64,000 nt of DNA from Solobacterium sp. (GTDB lineage: Bacteria; Bacillota_I; Bacilli_A; Erysipelotrichales; Erysipelotrichaceae): contig JAFWEW010000037.1 of the NCBI GenBank assembly GCA_017512725.1, forward strand, positions 38,632-102,631. The letters run 5' to 3'. Numbering within the stretch: the first letter of the stretch is position 1; every line of letters begins with the position of its first letter. The translations under genes and the position numbers were made by a program. The notes under the pieces are model-generated. The model was not told where the DNA came from. It was given only the letters and a program-made list of their open reading frames with translations, and made no database searches. Of this stretch, positions 7,607-16,209 are shown piece by piece.

Positions 7607-8883
7607 TGAAATTAGATTCCACACAGGCTTTTCTGAGAGAAGACATTGAGTCTTATCAGAAAGAAGTCAGCCGCATCCACACAATGATTCATGAGAAGTC
7701 TGGCGAAGGGAATGACAGACTTGGCTGGGTCGACTGGGCTGAAACGTATGACAAGGAAGAATTTGACCGGATGATCCGGATTGCAGAAAAGCTGAAGGAC
7801 AAGACAGACTGCGTTGTTGTCTGCGGTATCGGCGGATCCTACCTTGGAGCGCGTGCTGCGATTGAAATGATCCAGGGTCTTTACCCGGATAATGACAAAG
7901 AGGTTGTCTTTGTGGGGAATACCTTCTCTAGCACTTATATCAGCCAGGTTCTGAATCATATTAAAGATAAGAATGTCGTGCTCAATGTTATTTCGAAATC
8001 CGGAACAACGACTGAAACAGCACTTGCTTTCCGTCTTCTGAAGCAGTTCATGGAACGCAAATACGGCAAGGAAGAATGCCGTGAACGGATTCTTGCGACA
8101 ACCGACAAGGCAAAGGGAACCTTAAAGGCACTTGCGGATAAAGAAGGTTATGAGACCTTCGTAATTCCGGATGACATCGGCGGCCGTTACTCTGTTATGA
8201 CACCGGTAGGTCTTCTGCCGATGGCTCTGATGGGAATCGATATCAATGAGGTCATGAATGGGTTCAAGTCTGCCTACATTGATCTGAAGACGGATGATCT
8301 CAAGAAGAATGATGCGTATCGTTATGCGGTAGCCCGCCGTATTCTGCAGAACCAGGGCTATAACGTTGAGATGTTTGTGACCTATGAACCGCAGCTGCAG
8401 TGCCTGGGTGAGTGGTTCAAGCAGCTGATGGGTGAATCGGAAGGCAAGCACGGCAAAGGCATCCTGCCGGATTCCGCAACGTTCTCGACCGATCTGCATT
8501 CCCTTGGCCAGTTCATTCAGCAGGGAAATAAGGTCCTCTTTGAAACACTGCTGAAGGTTGAAAAGCCGACACTGGACGCAATCGTTCCGTCCGATCCGGA
8601 AAATACCGATACGATGAACTATCTGGCAGGCAAGAAGCTTGACTGGATCAATAAGATGGCAATGAAGGGAACGCTGGAAGCGCATGTTGAAACCGGCGGT
8701 GTACCGAACCTGGTAATCGAAATGCCGGATATGAGCGCATTCTCATTCGGCTATCAGTGCTACTGGTTCTTCAAGGCAACCGCAATGACCTGCTACATGC
8801 TGAATATCAACCCGTTTGACCAGCCGGGCGTTGAGGTCTACAAGAAAAATATGTTCCGTCTCCTTGGAAAACCGGGAGCGTAA
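7603..8883 (+). CDS. pgi: Glucose-6-phosphate isomerase
   Basis: Interconverts glucose-6-phosphate and fructose-6-phosphate. The 426-aa length fits the short Gram-positive form. Motifs include CGIGGSYLGARA, the phosphate-binding SKSGTTTETA and GGRYSVMTPVGLLP; the C-terminal signature is around QPGVEVYKKNM. The ATG at 7603 overlaps the stop of the S1 gene; GGAG lies ten bases upstream inside that gene. A terminator follows at once. Confidence 0.97.
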   Translation: MMKLDSTQAFLREDIESYQKEVSRIHTMIHEKSGEGNDRLGWVDWAETYDKEEFDRMIRIAEKLKDKTDCVVVCGIGGSYLGARAAIEMIQGLYPDNDKEVVFVGNTFSSTYISQVLNHIKDKNVVLNVISKSGTTTETALAFRLLKQFMERKYGKEECRERILATTDKAKGTLKALADKEGYETFVIPDDIGGRYSVMTPVGLLPMALMGIDINEVMNGFKSAYIDLKTDDLKKNDAYRYAVARRILQNQGYNVEMFVTYEPQLQCLGEWFKQLMGESEGKHGKGILPDSATFSTDLHSLGQFIQQGNKVLFETLLKVEKPTLDAIVPSDPENTDTMNYLAGKKLDWINKMAMKGTLEAHVETGGVPNLVIEMPDMSAFSFGYQCYWFFKATAMTCYMLNINPFDQPGVEVYKKNMFRLLGKPGA

Positions 8884-8908
8884 TCGGAACGATCCATTCG
8901 GATTCACG

Positions 8909-8940
8909 AACAGGGGTGTAACAGCTCCTGTTTTTTTTTA
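8909..8940 (+). terminator. pgi terminator
   Basis: AACAGGGG/CTCCTGTT stem followed by nine T. Confidence 0.85.
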
Positions 8941-9055
8941 CGCGAATGACAGATGATATCGGATAATGACAACTTGGCAAGAACCCTGTACAAACATTGC
9001 GGAATCCGGATATGATTACACTGTAGCAAAAGAGATACAGGTAAGTATTTTTAAT

Positions 9056-9265
9056 ATGAGCGACTTTGACAGGAACAGAAAAGATGACACTCTGATCCGC
9101 CAGCTGAAACAGCGGAATGCACAGTGGATCCATGATAAAATCCCCGATAAGAAATATCTCGGCGGATATAAATACTCAGCCACCTGTAAATGCAGTGTGT
9201 GCGGTTTTGTTGCAGGGCATGAAATGCCGGTATGCCCTGGCTGCAAGACGAGAATCATGCGCTGA
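9056..9265 (+). CDS. Zinc-ribbon microprotein, family not recognised
   Basis: About 69 aa from MSDFDRN; an in-frame ATG at 8966 would add 30 residues but neither start has a clear ribosome site. The C-terminal half has CKCSVC and, 15 residues on, CPGC, four cysteines in zinc-ribbon spacing (a fifth Cys in the CxC). It shares the pattern W-I-H-[DE]-K-I, a Tyr-rich turn, C-x-C-S-x-C-G and P-x-C-x-G-C with the protein at 13366, so the two are paralogues. It stands alone between pgi and the HD-domain gene. Function unknown; a role in RNA or protein binding is only inferred from the fold. Confidence 0.7.
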   Translation: MSDFDRNRKDDTLIRQLKQRNAQWIHDKIPDKKYLGGYKYSATCKCSVCGFVAGHEMPVCPGCKTRIMR

Positions 9266-9361
9266 AGAAGACAATGAGAGAATGCGGGAAATCCGCATTT
9301 TTTCTTTGGATTCTGCTGTGCAAACAGATATAGTGGAATTAACGAAAGAGGAAATCATAAT

Positions 9362-9841
9362 ATGGGAAGACTGAAGGATCTGAGGGCAGTCGTTGAAGAA
9401 CGGCTGAAGGAAGTGGAAGATGCCGGAAAGCGGAATTCTGCACTTGTGCATCTTTATGGTGTTTCGCTTGCCGCAACCCTGATTGCCCGAAAGAGAGGAC
9501 TGGATCCGGAACTGGCTTCCATGGCTGCCATGCTGCATGATCTTGCGGCGTATCTTTCCGGCAGCTATGAAGACCATGCCCACCGGGGTGCGGATCTCGC
9601 ACGGCAGATTCTGAACGAAATGAAGATTACCAGTTCTGATGAAACCGAGACCATCTGCTCGATGATCTATCATCACGATGACAAGCATACCGTCGATTCG
9701 GAAATGGATGAGGTGCTGAAGGATGCGGATGTGATCCATCATTGTTTTCACGATCTCTCCAAACCGGTCAAGGAAAAAGAACAGAAGCGCTATGATGCGC
9801 TCGTAGAAGAGTTTGGTCTTAATGGAAAGGGGGAACTGTGA
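9362..9841 (+). CDS. HD-domain phosphohydrolase
   Basis: A 159-aa single-domain HD protein. His in the N-terminal helix (ALVHLYGV), the HD pair in AMLHDLAAYL, the later SMIYHHDD and DADVIHHCF supply the metal-binding H...HD...H...D set. Substrates of this family are nucleotides or phosphate esters and cannot be told here. GAAAGAGG precedes the ATG. The stop codon at 9839-9841 overlaps the ATG of the GH13 gene by one base, so the two genes are coupled. Confidence 0.85.
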   Translation: MGRLKDLRAVVEERLKEVEDAGKRNSALVHLYGVSLAATLIARKRGLDPELASMAAMLHDLAAYLSGSYEDHAHRGADLARQILNEMKITSSDETETICSMIYHHDDKHTVDSEMDEVLKDADVIHHCFHDLSKPVKEKEQKRYDALVEEFGLNGKGEL

Positions 9842-11157
9842 TGGCAGTTTCAACAAATGCGAATCTGAAGAGACAGATGATCTATCAGATATTTACCAGA
9901 AATTATAAAGGCGGTACCTTCCGCGATGTGAAGGAGGATCTCGACCGGATCCAGGCACTTGGCACCGATATTATTTATCTTCTGCCGATCCAGCCATGCG
10001 GTGAAAAAAACCGAAAGGGATCGGTCGGTTCTCCGTATGCCATTCAGGATTACCGGTCCGTTGATCCGTCGCAGGGAACGATGGAAGATTTCGTTGAACT
10101 CTGCCGGGCGGTTCATGAGCGTTCCATGAAGATCATCATCGATGTGGTATACAACCACACATCTCCGGATTCCCGGCTGGCCAAAGAACACCCGGACTGG
10201 TTCTATCACAAACCGGACGGTTCTCTCGGCAACCGGATCGGGGAGTGGTGGGATGTCGTAGATCTCGATTATTCCAATGCCGATCTCTGGCGTTACCAGA
10301 TTGATACGCTGAAGATGTGGGCAGGACTGGTGGATGGGTTCCGCTGTGATGTGGCACCGCTGATCCCGCTGGAATTCTGGCTGCAGGCACGGAAGGAAGT
10401 GGAGGAAGTGCGGCCAGGCTGTATCTGGCTGGCGGAATCGGTTGAACCGGAATTCATAGCAGCCAACCGGGCACTGGGCTTTGGATCCCTTTCGGACGGG
10501 GAACTGTATCAGGCGTTTGATATCTGCTATGACCATGATGTCTATTATCAGATGAAGAACGCGATTACCGGAGAGGGCTCTTTATCCGATTATCTTTCGC
10601 TTGTGAATCTTCAGGAGGCGATCTATCCGGCAAATGCCATTCGCCTGCGTTTTCTCGAGAATCATGACCGGCCAAGAGCGGCGGCTCTGATCCCGGATGA
10701 GAGAACGCTGCGGAACTGGACTGCCTGGAGTTTCTTTGCCAAGGGAACGGTTCTGTTATACTCCGGGCAGGAGTTTGAAAATACCCATCATCCGACGCTG
10801 TTTGACAAAGACACGATTTCATTCGATACCGGAAAGGATCTCTCTGCCTTTATCCGGAAGCTGAGCGAGATCCGCAGGGATCCGCTGTTTGAACATTCGG
10901 TGTTCCACGCAGAACGATGCGGAAAGAACAGGAGCGTAATTGTCGCAAGGCTTACCGGAATCAAGGGAACAGCTTCTGAAGGCAGAGAAGCAGTCGGGAT
11001 TTTCCAGACATCCCCGCAGATTGAGAATGTAAAGATTGATCTTCCGAACGGTACCTACCGGAATGAAATCAGTGAAAGCGAACTGGATGTGTTTGAAGGT
11101 GTTGCGGTGTGGGATAATGAACCGGTAATACTGTTTCTCGACGAAAAGGGAGGTTAA
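9841..11157 (+). CDS. GH13 alpha-amylase-family glycoside hydrolase
   Basis: A 438-aa cytosolic GH13 enzyme (no signal peptide). The four GH13 regions are visible: DVVYNHT, GFRCDVAPL (nucleophile Asp), IWLAESVE (acid/base Glu) and FLENHDRPRA (third catalytic Asp). The short C-terminal beta domain is present and no carbohydrate-binding module is seen. It probably acts on maltodextrins or other alpha-glucosides imported into the cell. The ATG follows GGGGG with a 7-base spacer; a GTG one codon earlier is possible. It overlaps the HD gene and is followed two bases later by the PH-domain gene. Confidence 0.9.
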   Translation: MAVSTNANLKRQMIYQIFTRNYKGGTFRDVKEDLDRIQALGTDIIYLLPIQPCGEKNRKGSVGSPYAIQDYRSVDPSQGTMEDFVELCRAVHERSMKIIIDVVYNHTSPDSRLAKEHPDWFYHKPDGSLGNRIGEWWDVVDLDYSNADLWRYQIDTLKMWAGLVDGFRCDVAPLIPLEFWLQARKEVEEVRPGCIWLAESVEPEFIAANRALGFGSLSDGELYQAFDICYDHDVYYQMKNAITGEGSLSDYLSLVNLQEAIYPANAIRLRFLENHDRPRAAALIPDERTLRNWTAWSFFAKGTVLLYSGQEFENTHHPTLFDKDTISFDTGKDLSAFIRKLSEIRRDPLFEHSVFHAERCGKNRSVIVARLTGIKGTASEGREAVGIFQTSPQIENVKIDLPNGTYRNEISESELDVFEGVAVWDNEPVILFLDEKGG

Positions 11158-11159
11158 TT

Positions 11160-11543
11160 ATGATTGTATTTGATGAGGATGTACTGACAATTCTCGTTCA
11201 GGGAAACAAGGTCAGTGAAGGGGTTGTGAACCTGCTTCAGACCAATGAAGCGGTGCTTCTGAGCGGACGTTCTGAAAAAAGACCAAATGACAATACGGTG
11301 TTTACCGACCGGAGGATTATCGTAACGGAAGGAAAAGATCTTCTCAATATGAAGCAGACCGTTACCGTAATCCCTTATCATTCGATCCAGGTATTTTCCT
11401 ATGGACTTGGCTCAGGAATTGAACTGGTACCGGAGGCACAGATGGATATCCTGCTGACAAGCGGGAAGAAACTCAGCATTAAGATTAAAGGAACGAAGGA
11501 TCTGGGCAGGGTAACCGAAGCAATCAACCGGGTGATTCTCTGA
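11160..11543 (+). CDS. PH-domain-like protein
   Basis: A 127-aa soluble protein that reads as one bacterial pleckstrin-homology-like domain: strands around EAVLLSGRSEK, TVFTDRRIIV and the recurring IPYHSIQVFSYGLGSG element, then a C-terminal helix from residue 110. Similar proteins (YvbH/DUF1696-type) have no settled function. It lies two bases after the GH13 stop and probably ends that operon. Confidence 0.65.
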   Translation: MIVFDEDVLTILVQGNKVSEGVVNLLQTNEAVLLSGRSEKRPNDNTVFTDRRIIVTEGKDLLNMKQTVTVIPYHSIQVFSYGLGSGIELVPEAQMDILLTSGKKLSIKIKGTKDLGRVTEAINRVIL

Positions 11544-11604
11544 TTTTCACGGTTTTTACACAAAAATTCAGATAAACTTCACACAGAAGCCAGAAAGGAA
11601 TCAC

Positions 11605-11704
11605 AGGGAACTGGCAGAATAACACTGTCAGCGGAGAGCTGAACATTTCCCTTCTTTAGAATCAAAATGAAAGTGAGCAGGATTGCAGCCCATTTTTCAT
11701 TTTG
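11605..11704 (+). other. Structured intergenic segment, possible untranslated RNA element
   Basis: AGGGAA (11605-11610) pairs with TTCCCT (11647-11652) and encloses two hairpins, CTGGCAG/CTGTCAG (11611-11631) and AGC/GCT. A further repeat AAAATGAAA...TTTCATTTT follows up to about 11704. No ORF of note is present. It could be part of a long leader of the downstream DUF89 gene or a small RNA; no known family was recognised. Confidence 0.35.
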
Positions 11705-11729
11705 GCGGGAACCGGTCCGAATGTGATAA
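11702..11729 (+). promoter_or_regulatory. Possible promoter of the DUF89 gene
   Basis: TTGGCG (11702-11707), 16-base spacer, TGATAA (11724-11729), 21 bases before the ATG at 11751. Confidence 0.4.
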
Positions 11730-11750
11730 GTTAAAGACAGGTAATATATC

Positions 11751-12626
11751 ATGAAGATATCGGAAGAATGCGCTTCCTGCATGCTGAAGCGGCAGCAGTC
11801 CAGATGTTCTGATCCTGTTTTTTTACAGGACATTCAGCAGCTTCTGGACCAGTACCGAACGACAGAGTCCGCGCCGGAGATCGCTGCACGGTTCGAAGAT
11901 CTGTATACAGGAACCTATGGACCGCCAAAGGACTGGAAAGCAGTCAAAAAACAATACAACGATCTTGTGCTCCGGCAGGAAGAAACGGCAGAACGGGAGA
12001 TTGAACAGTCGGAAGACCCGCTTTTCACATCCATACTCTATGCGCGCACCGGAAACTATATTGATTTCGGAGCGCTGGAACAGGTCCATCCGGAAGCGTT
12101 TATCCGTCTGTTAAATCAGGTCAGCGCTTCAAAACAGGACCGGGAAACCTATGCATCATTTCTGAAGGCGTGTGAAAGCGGGAGCCATTTTCTGCTTGCG
12201 GCAGACAACTGCGGGGAGATCGTACTGGATAAGCTGATGATCCGCCAGCTGAAACGGCGCTTTCCCTCACTTACCGCAACAGTACTGGTCCGGGGAAGCG
12301 AAACCTATAACGATGCGACGGAAGAAGACGCATTCTATGTCGGCATGGATCGGGAAGCCGGCATCATCACCAACGGCACTGCTATCGCGGGTACCGCAGT
12401 TCATACCATGCCGGAAGAAAGCCGGAGAATCTTCGATCAGGCAGATGTGATTCTTGCCAAGGGACAGGGGAACTATGAATCACAGTCCGGAAACGGGAGA
12501 CATATCTTCTATACGTTTCTCTGCAAGTGTGATCTGTTTGTCAGAAGATTTGGCGTTCCGCAGTTTACCGGCATGTTCATCGAAGAAGTTCCATCCGTAT
12601 CATCACAGACTGAAAGGGATCGTTAA
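11751..12626 (+). CDS. ARMT1/DUF89-family damage-control phosphatase-like protein
   Basis: A 291-aa DUF89 protein. The N-terminal Cys pair (CASC), the metal-site motif ADNCGEIVLDK, the NDAT segment and the C-terminal AKGQGNYESQSG are the family hallmarks. Members are metal-dependent phosphatases thought to remove damaged or surplus phosphometabolites; the substrate here is unknown. A weak ribosome site (AGG) precedes the ATG. yhhN follows 15 bases downstream, so the two are likely co-transcribed. Confidence 0.85.
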   Translation: MKISEECASCMLKRQQSRCSDPVFLQDIQQLLDQYRTTESAPEIAARFEDLYTGTYGPPKDWKAVKKQYNDLVLRQEETAEREIEQSEDPLFTSILYARTGNYIDFGALEQVHPEAFIRLLNQVSASKQDRETYASFLKACESGSHFLLAADNCGEIVLDKLMIRQLKRRFPSLTATVLVRGSETYNDATEEDAFYVGMDREAGIITNGTAIAGTAVHTMPEESRRIFDQADVILAKGQGNYESQSGNGRHIFYTFLCKCDLFVRRFGVPQFTGMFIEEVPSVSSQTERDR

Positions 12627-12641
12627 AGGAGGAACCGTTTT

Positions 12642-13304
12642 ATGATGAGGATCATTCTGACAGCCGCATGCATCGCTCTTGCAGGTGCGTTTATCCTGCA
12701 GGAAAAGCAGGAGCACTATGTGCCTGCGGTCATTTTCAAGGGAGCGGCATCGCTCTGCTTTGTTCTGCTTGGGGTTCTGAATGCCCCGAAAGGCAGCCCG
12801 ATGGCGGGCAAAATCGTAATCGGCCTGATTCTGGGAATGATTGCCGATGTGCTGCTGAATCTCCGCTTTGTGGTTAAAAACGGCAAGCCGGTGTTTCTGG
12901 TCGGGATCCTGGTCTTTCTGGCCGGACATATTCTGTATCTTCTGGCAGTCTTCCCGATGGTCCGGTCAAAATGGATCGTACTGATCGCAGCAGTGGTACT
13001 GACTGCACTGCTGATGAAATGGATCTTCTCAAAAATCACAGCTGAAAAGGCGTTCAAGATTTTCGGAATCGTATATATCGGTGCGATTGTGCTCTTGAAC
13101 TGTACTGCAGTCTCCAATCTGATTACGGCTCCGGGTGCGTTTACCGCGGTATTCGCCGCAGGTGCGGTACTGTTCCTGATCAGTGATATCGTTCTGATTC
13201 TGAATACCTTTGGTCCGAAATCTGAATTCCGGCTGCGGGTTACAAACCTCAGCCTGTATTATGCAGGACAGATTCTGATTGCATTCAGCCTGATGCTGCT
13301 GTAA
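12642..13304 (+). CDS. YhhN-family membrane protein (lysoplasmalogenase-like)
   Basis: A 220-aa protein, almost wholly hydrophobic, with about seven to eight membrane segments. Characteristic YhhN features are LGMIADVLLNL, FLAGHILYLLAVF and FLISDIVLILNTF with conserved Asp residues. Animal homologues cleave lysoplasmalogens; the bacterial role is uncertain. A strong AAAGGAGG precedes ATGATG. Confidence 0.8.
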   Translation: MMRIILTAACIALAGAFILQEKQEHYVPAVIFKGAASLCFVLLGVLNAPKGSPMAGKIVIGLILGMIADVLLNLRFVVKNGKPVFLVGILVFLAGHILYLLAVFPMVRSKWIVLIAAVVLTALLMKWIFSKITAEKAFKIFGIVYIGAIVLLNCTAVSNLITAPGAFTAVFAAGAVLFLISDIVLILNTFGPKSEFRLRVTNLSLYYAGQILIAFSLMLL

Positions 13305-13365
13305 AAAGTTCCTTTTCCCAGCGGCATTCCTAAGGTATGATGTTGTAGAGAAAGACGGGGATAAC

Positions 13366-13599
13366 ATGCCAAATAACTATATCGATCCATGGGGTACAAG
13401 CATGAATAATGACAATGCCCAGAAGCCTGCGCCTCATGCATACTGGATTCACGAAAAGATCAAGGTAAAACAGTCTGTGACCGGATATTATTATCTTCCC
13501 GACTGTACCTGCAGCAACTGCGGCTACTATTCCCGAAGGGAACTTCCTGTCTGTCTTGGCTGCAATGCCCTGATGGACGCAAAACCACCGAAACGTTAA
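13366..13599 (+). CDS. Zinc-ribbon microprotein, paralogue of the one at 9056
   Basis: A 77-aa protein with CTCSNCG and, after 13 residues, CLGC, again four zinc-ribbon cysteines plus one in the CxC. W-I-H-E-K-I, the Tyr cluster and P-x-C-x-G-C align with the 9056 protein. The ATG at 13366 lies behind GGGG and a TATGAT at 13336-13341. A second in-frame ATG is at codon 13. Function unknown; a small lineage-specific family is inferred. Confidence 0.75.
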   Translation: MPNNYIDPWGTSMNNDNAQKPAPHAYWIHEKIKVKQSVTGYYYLPDCTCSNCGYYSRRELPVCLGCNALMDAKPPKR

Positions 13600-13625
13600 G
13601 AGCTGTGCAAGCGGCTCTTATTTTT
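13597..13625 (+). terminator. Terminator of the zinc-ribbon gene
   Basis: TAAGAGC/GCTCTTA stem around a 10-base loop, then TTTTT; it includes the stop codon. Confidence 0.8.
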
Positions 13626-13636
13626 CGTTATACATG

Positions 13637-13661
13637 AAAAAACGCCCGGTTATTCCGGGCG
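13637..13661 (-). terminator. Terminator of the RpiR regulator gene
   Basis: CGCCCGG-AATAA-CCGGGCG followed by TTTTTT on the minus strand; it overlaps the last codons of the gene. Confidence 0.88.
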
Positions 13662-14495
13662 AAGTTCGTTCTGGTAACGGGCAAAGTATAAATGGAACAG
13701 AAGGTCGAAGAAATAGGACATTCCGTACCGGGTATAAACGTTGCGGAGCTTCAGCAGGGAGCGGTTGCTCGGCTGCAGGGTCTCGCTGAGATAGAAGATC
13801 GAATCATAGTTCTGTTCAAACAGCACCGTGCGGTTCAGCGTCACCAGACATTTGTATGCCTTTACCTGCGCGATCTCATCATCAATGATCAGCGCATAGT
13901 TTCCGGAAGCGGAACAGGTCATCATAAAATCGTCTTCACCCAGTGTGCTGAGAATCTCCGGGTTGGTCGATGCACTGCTTGTGACCAGGCGTACCAGTTT
14001 GTCCATTGATAACATCTGCTGCTGGAAATGACGGGCAGCGGAGCTGGAATCTTCCGCATTGACAATAAAGACGTTCCGGCTGTCATGGATCTTTTCGGCA
14101 AGAGAGGACAGCTTCTGCCGGCTGGCCATTTGGTTGATGTCCCGCATCATGCGGTCAACGGAATCCTGCAGATAATTGGCGAAATCGGTATGATCCGCAT
14201 AGTTGTGAAAGGATTTCTGATGGTCCATGACCTGAGCGGCACTCTCTTTGAGGGCGGTGAATGTTTCATAGCCGATGGATTTGATAAAACGCTGAACGGA
14301 ACTCCTGGACGTATAGCAGTCATCCGCTACCTGATAGATGCTGAGTTTTGAAAGATTGCGGAAATTCTCCAGGAAATAACGGGCAAGGGTGACGTTGGTA
14401 TCACTTTCATCATTGGAATTCAGAACCGCAAGAAAAGAGGTCATCGGGTTGAATCGGACGGCACTGAACTGGTTTTCGCGCTCGGAATCGTTCAT
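13650..14495 (-). CDS. RpiR/MurR-family transcriptional regulator
   Basis: A 281-aa protein with an N-terminal HTH (about 25-95; LSIYQVADDCYTSRSSVQRF is the recognition region) and a C-terminal SIS sugar-phosphate-binding domain (about 125-260). It is divergent from bglA-bglP, so it most likely senses a phosphorylated beta-glucoside and controls that operon. The ATG at 14493-14495 has no ribosome site; TATGAT on the minus strand lies 11 bases upstream, which suggests a nearly leaderless mRNA. Confidence 0.88.
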   Translation of the reverse strand: MNDSERENQFSAVRFNPMTSFLAVLNSNDESDTNVTLARYFLENFRNLSKLSIYQVADDCYTSRSSVQRFIKSIGYETFTALKESAAQVMDHQKSFHNYADHTDFANYLQDSVDRMMRDINQMASRQKLSSLAEKIHDSRNVFIVNAEDSSSAARHFQQQMLSMDKLVRLVTSSASTNPEILSTLGEDDFMMTCSASGNYALIIDDEIAQVKAYKCLVTLNRTVLFEQNYDSIFYLSETLQPSNRSLLKLRNVYTRYGMSYFFDLLFHLYFARYQNELRPE

Positions 14496-14589
14496 ATATA
14501 TAAAATATCATATCTATTACTATGCATTAATGGATTTGCGGAAGCTGAGCTGAAAATATGAAACCGGTATCAAAATCCGGTACCAATCC

Positions 14590-14627
14590 GAAGGAATGGT
14601 TCAATTGCTGAATCCTTCCGCTTTTTT
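14590..14627 (+). terminator. Terminator-like hairpin in the bglA leader
   Basis: GAAGGA (14590-14595) and TTCA pair with the continuous TGAATCCTTC (14609-14618), with a 4-base bulge, followed three bases later by TTTTTT. It lies 40 bases upstream of bglA and could act as an attenuator. No BglG/LicT-type antiterminator gene is nearby. Confidence 0.45.
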
Positions 14628-14667
14628 GTATCCGTTATTCTGAAATTGCGAAAAGGAGCGGAACCAA

Positions 14668-16179
14668 ATGAAGCACAATACAAATCCTGTATTTCCGAAA
14701 AACTTCTTCTGGGGAGCCTCCTCTGCCGCCTGGCAGGTGGAAGGCGCTACCGCAGAAGACGGACGCACTCCGGCAATCATCGATCTGAACTCTCAGACGA
14801 AGAAGCCGTTTGCGGACAACAGTATTGCCGCGGATCATTATCACCACTACAAGGAAGACGTAGCGCTGATGAAGGAATGCGGTTTTACATCCTACCGATT
14901 CGGCATCTCCTGGTCCAGAATCATTCCGGGGCCGGACCGCAAGGTCAATCCGAAGGGCATTGAGTTCTACAACAACCTGATCAACGAACTCAAGGCTGCC
15001 GGCATTGAACCGATCGTAACGATCTACCACTACGACATGCCTGTATGGGTCGATGAGAAATTCGGCGGATGGCACGACAGAGGAATCATCGATGAATTCG
15101 ACTTCTACTGCCGCACCCTGTTTGAGAACTTCGGCGACCGGGTAAAATACTGGCTCTCGATCAACGAACAGAACATGCAGATTGTCTATGGCAAGTGGCT
15201 CGGTGTTGCCAAAGGCCTCACCGATGAAGAGTGGGAAGTTCAGAAGTGGCAGATCAACCACATCATGAACCTGTGCCACGCCAAGGCAGTCATCGCCTGC
15301 CACGAGATGGTAGAAGGCGGAAAGATCGGCCCGGTACCGGGTTATGTACCGATCTACCCGAAATCCTGCAAACCGGAAGATCAGATTGCCGCAATGAATG
15401 CGGAAGAGCTGACACAGAAGGTCTGGGATGATCTGTATGCCTTCCGTGAATACAGCACATTCATCAAAAACTACTGGGCAGAGCGCGGCATCGATCCGAA
15501 GATCCAGCCGGGCGACATGGAACTTATTTCCAAGGCAAAGATCGATTTCTTCGCCATCAACTGCTACCGCAGCGATGTCGGTATGTGGCCGGATCCTTCC
15601 TTCGTCCAGGAGATCGGTCTGAACAAATACGGCCGCAAGGGTGAATTTGTTTATACCAACTGGCCTGGCGAGTATGCGCTTGACCGCAACCCGTATGTCG
15701 AAACAACCGACTGGGACTGGCATATTGACGGCGTATCGATGCGCTACACCATGCGGTACATGTGGGACCACTACCACCTGCCGATGATGATTACAGAAGC
15801 GGGCTTCGGTGCTCACGAAGACCTGGATGAGAACGGTGAGATTCACGATGACTACCGGATCGACTACCTGCGTGACTATGCATACAACCTCGGTCTTGCG
15901 ATCGCAGATGGCGTTGAGGTCTGGGGATTCAACCCTTGGAGCTTCACGGATCTGCTCTCAACCGGAAACGGCATGGCCAAGCGGTATGGTCTTGTATTCG
16001 TCAACACAACCGATGACGACGTCCGTGACCTGAAGCGTTACAAGAAGAAATCCTTCTACTGGTACAGCAAACTCATCAAATCCAATGGCCAGGAATGGGG
16101 CAAGGATATGAGTGCCTGGAGAGATTTCACAAAGACCAGCGAGATCGCAAGTGATCTCAAAGACAAAGTAAAGGAATAA
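14668..16179 (+). CDS. GH1 6-phospho-beta-glucosidase
   Basis: A 503-aa GH1 enzyme that hydrolyses phosphorylated beta-glucosides delivered by the adjacent PTS. It begins with the family pattern FFWGASSAAWQVEGA. The acid/base Glu is in LSINEQN (usual form NEP) and the nucleophile Glu in ITEAGFG (usual form TENG). The segment GMAKRYGLVFV matches the phosphate-recognising K-R-Y-G of phospho-beta-glucosidases. AAAAGGAG precedes the ATG. bglP follows 30 bases downstream. Confidence 0.92.
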   Translation: MKHNTNPVFPKNFFWGASSAAWQVEGATAEDGRTPAIIDLNSQTKKPFADNSIAADHYHHYKEDVALMKECGFTSYRFGISWSRIIPGPDRKVNPKGIEFYNNLINELKAAGIEPIVTIYHYDMPVWVDEKFGGWHDRGIIDEFDFYCRTLFENFGDRVKYWLSINEQNMQIVYGKWLGVAKGLTDEEWEVQKWQINHIMNLCHAKAVIACHEMVEGGKIGPVPGYVPIYPKSCKPEDQIAAMNAEELTQKVWDDLYAFREYSTFIKNYWAERGIDPKIQPGDMELISKAKIDFFAINCYRSDVGMWPDPSFVQEIGLNKYGRKGEFVYTNWPGEYALDRNPYVETTDWDWHIDGVSMRYTMRYMWDHYHLPMMITEAGFGAHEDLDENGEIHDDYRIDYLRDYAYNLGLAIADGVEVWGFNPWSFTDLLSTGNGMAKRYGLVFVNTTDDDVRDLKRYKKKSFYWYSKLIKSNGQEWGKDMSAWRDFTKTSEIASDLKDKVKE

Positions 16180-16209
16180 TCTTTGCGGATTATACGAAAG
16201 GGGTAAATT

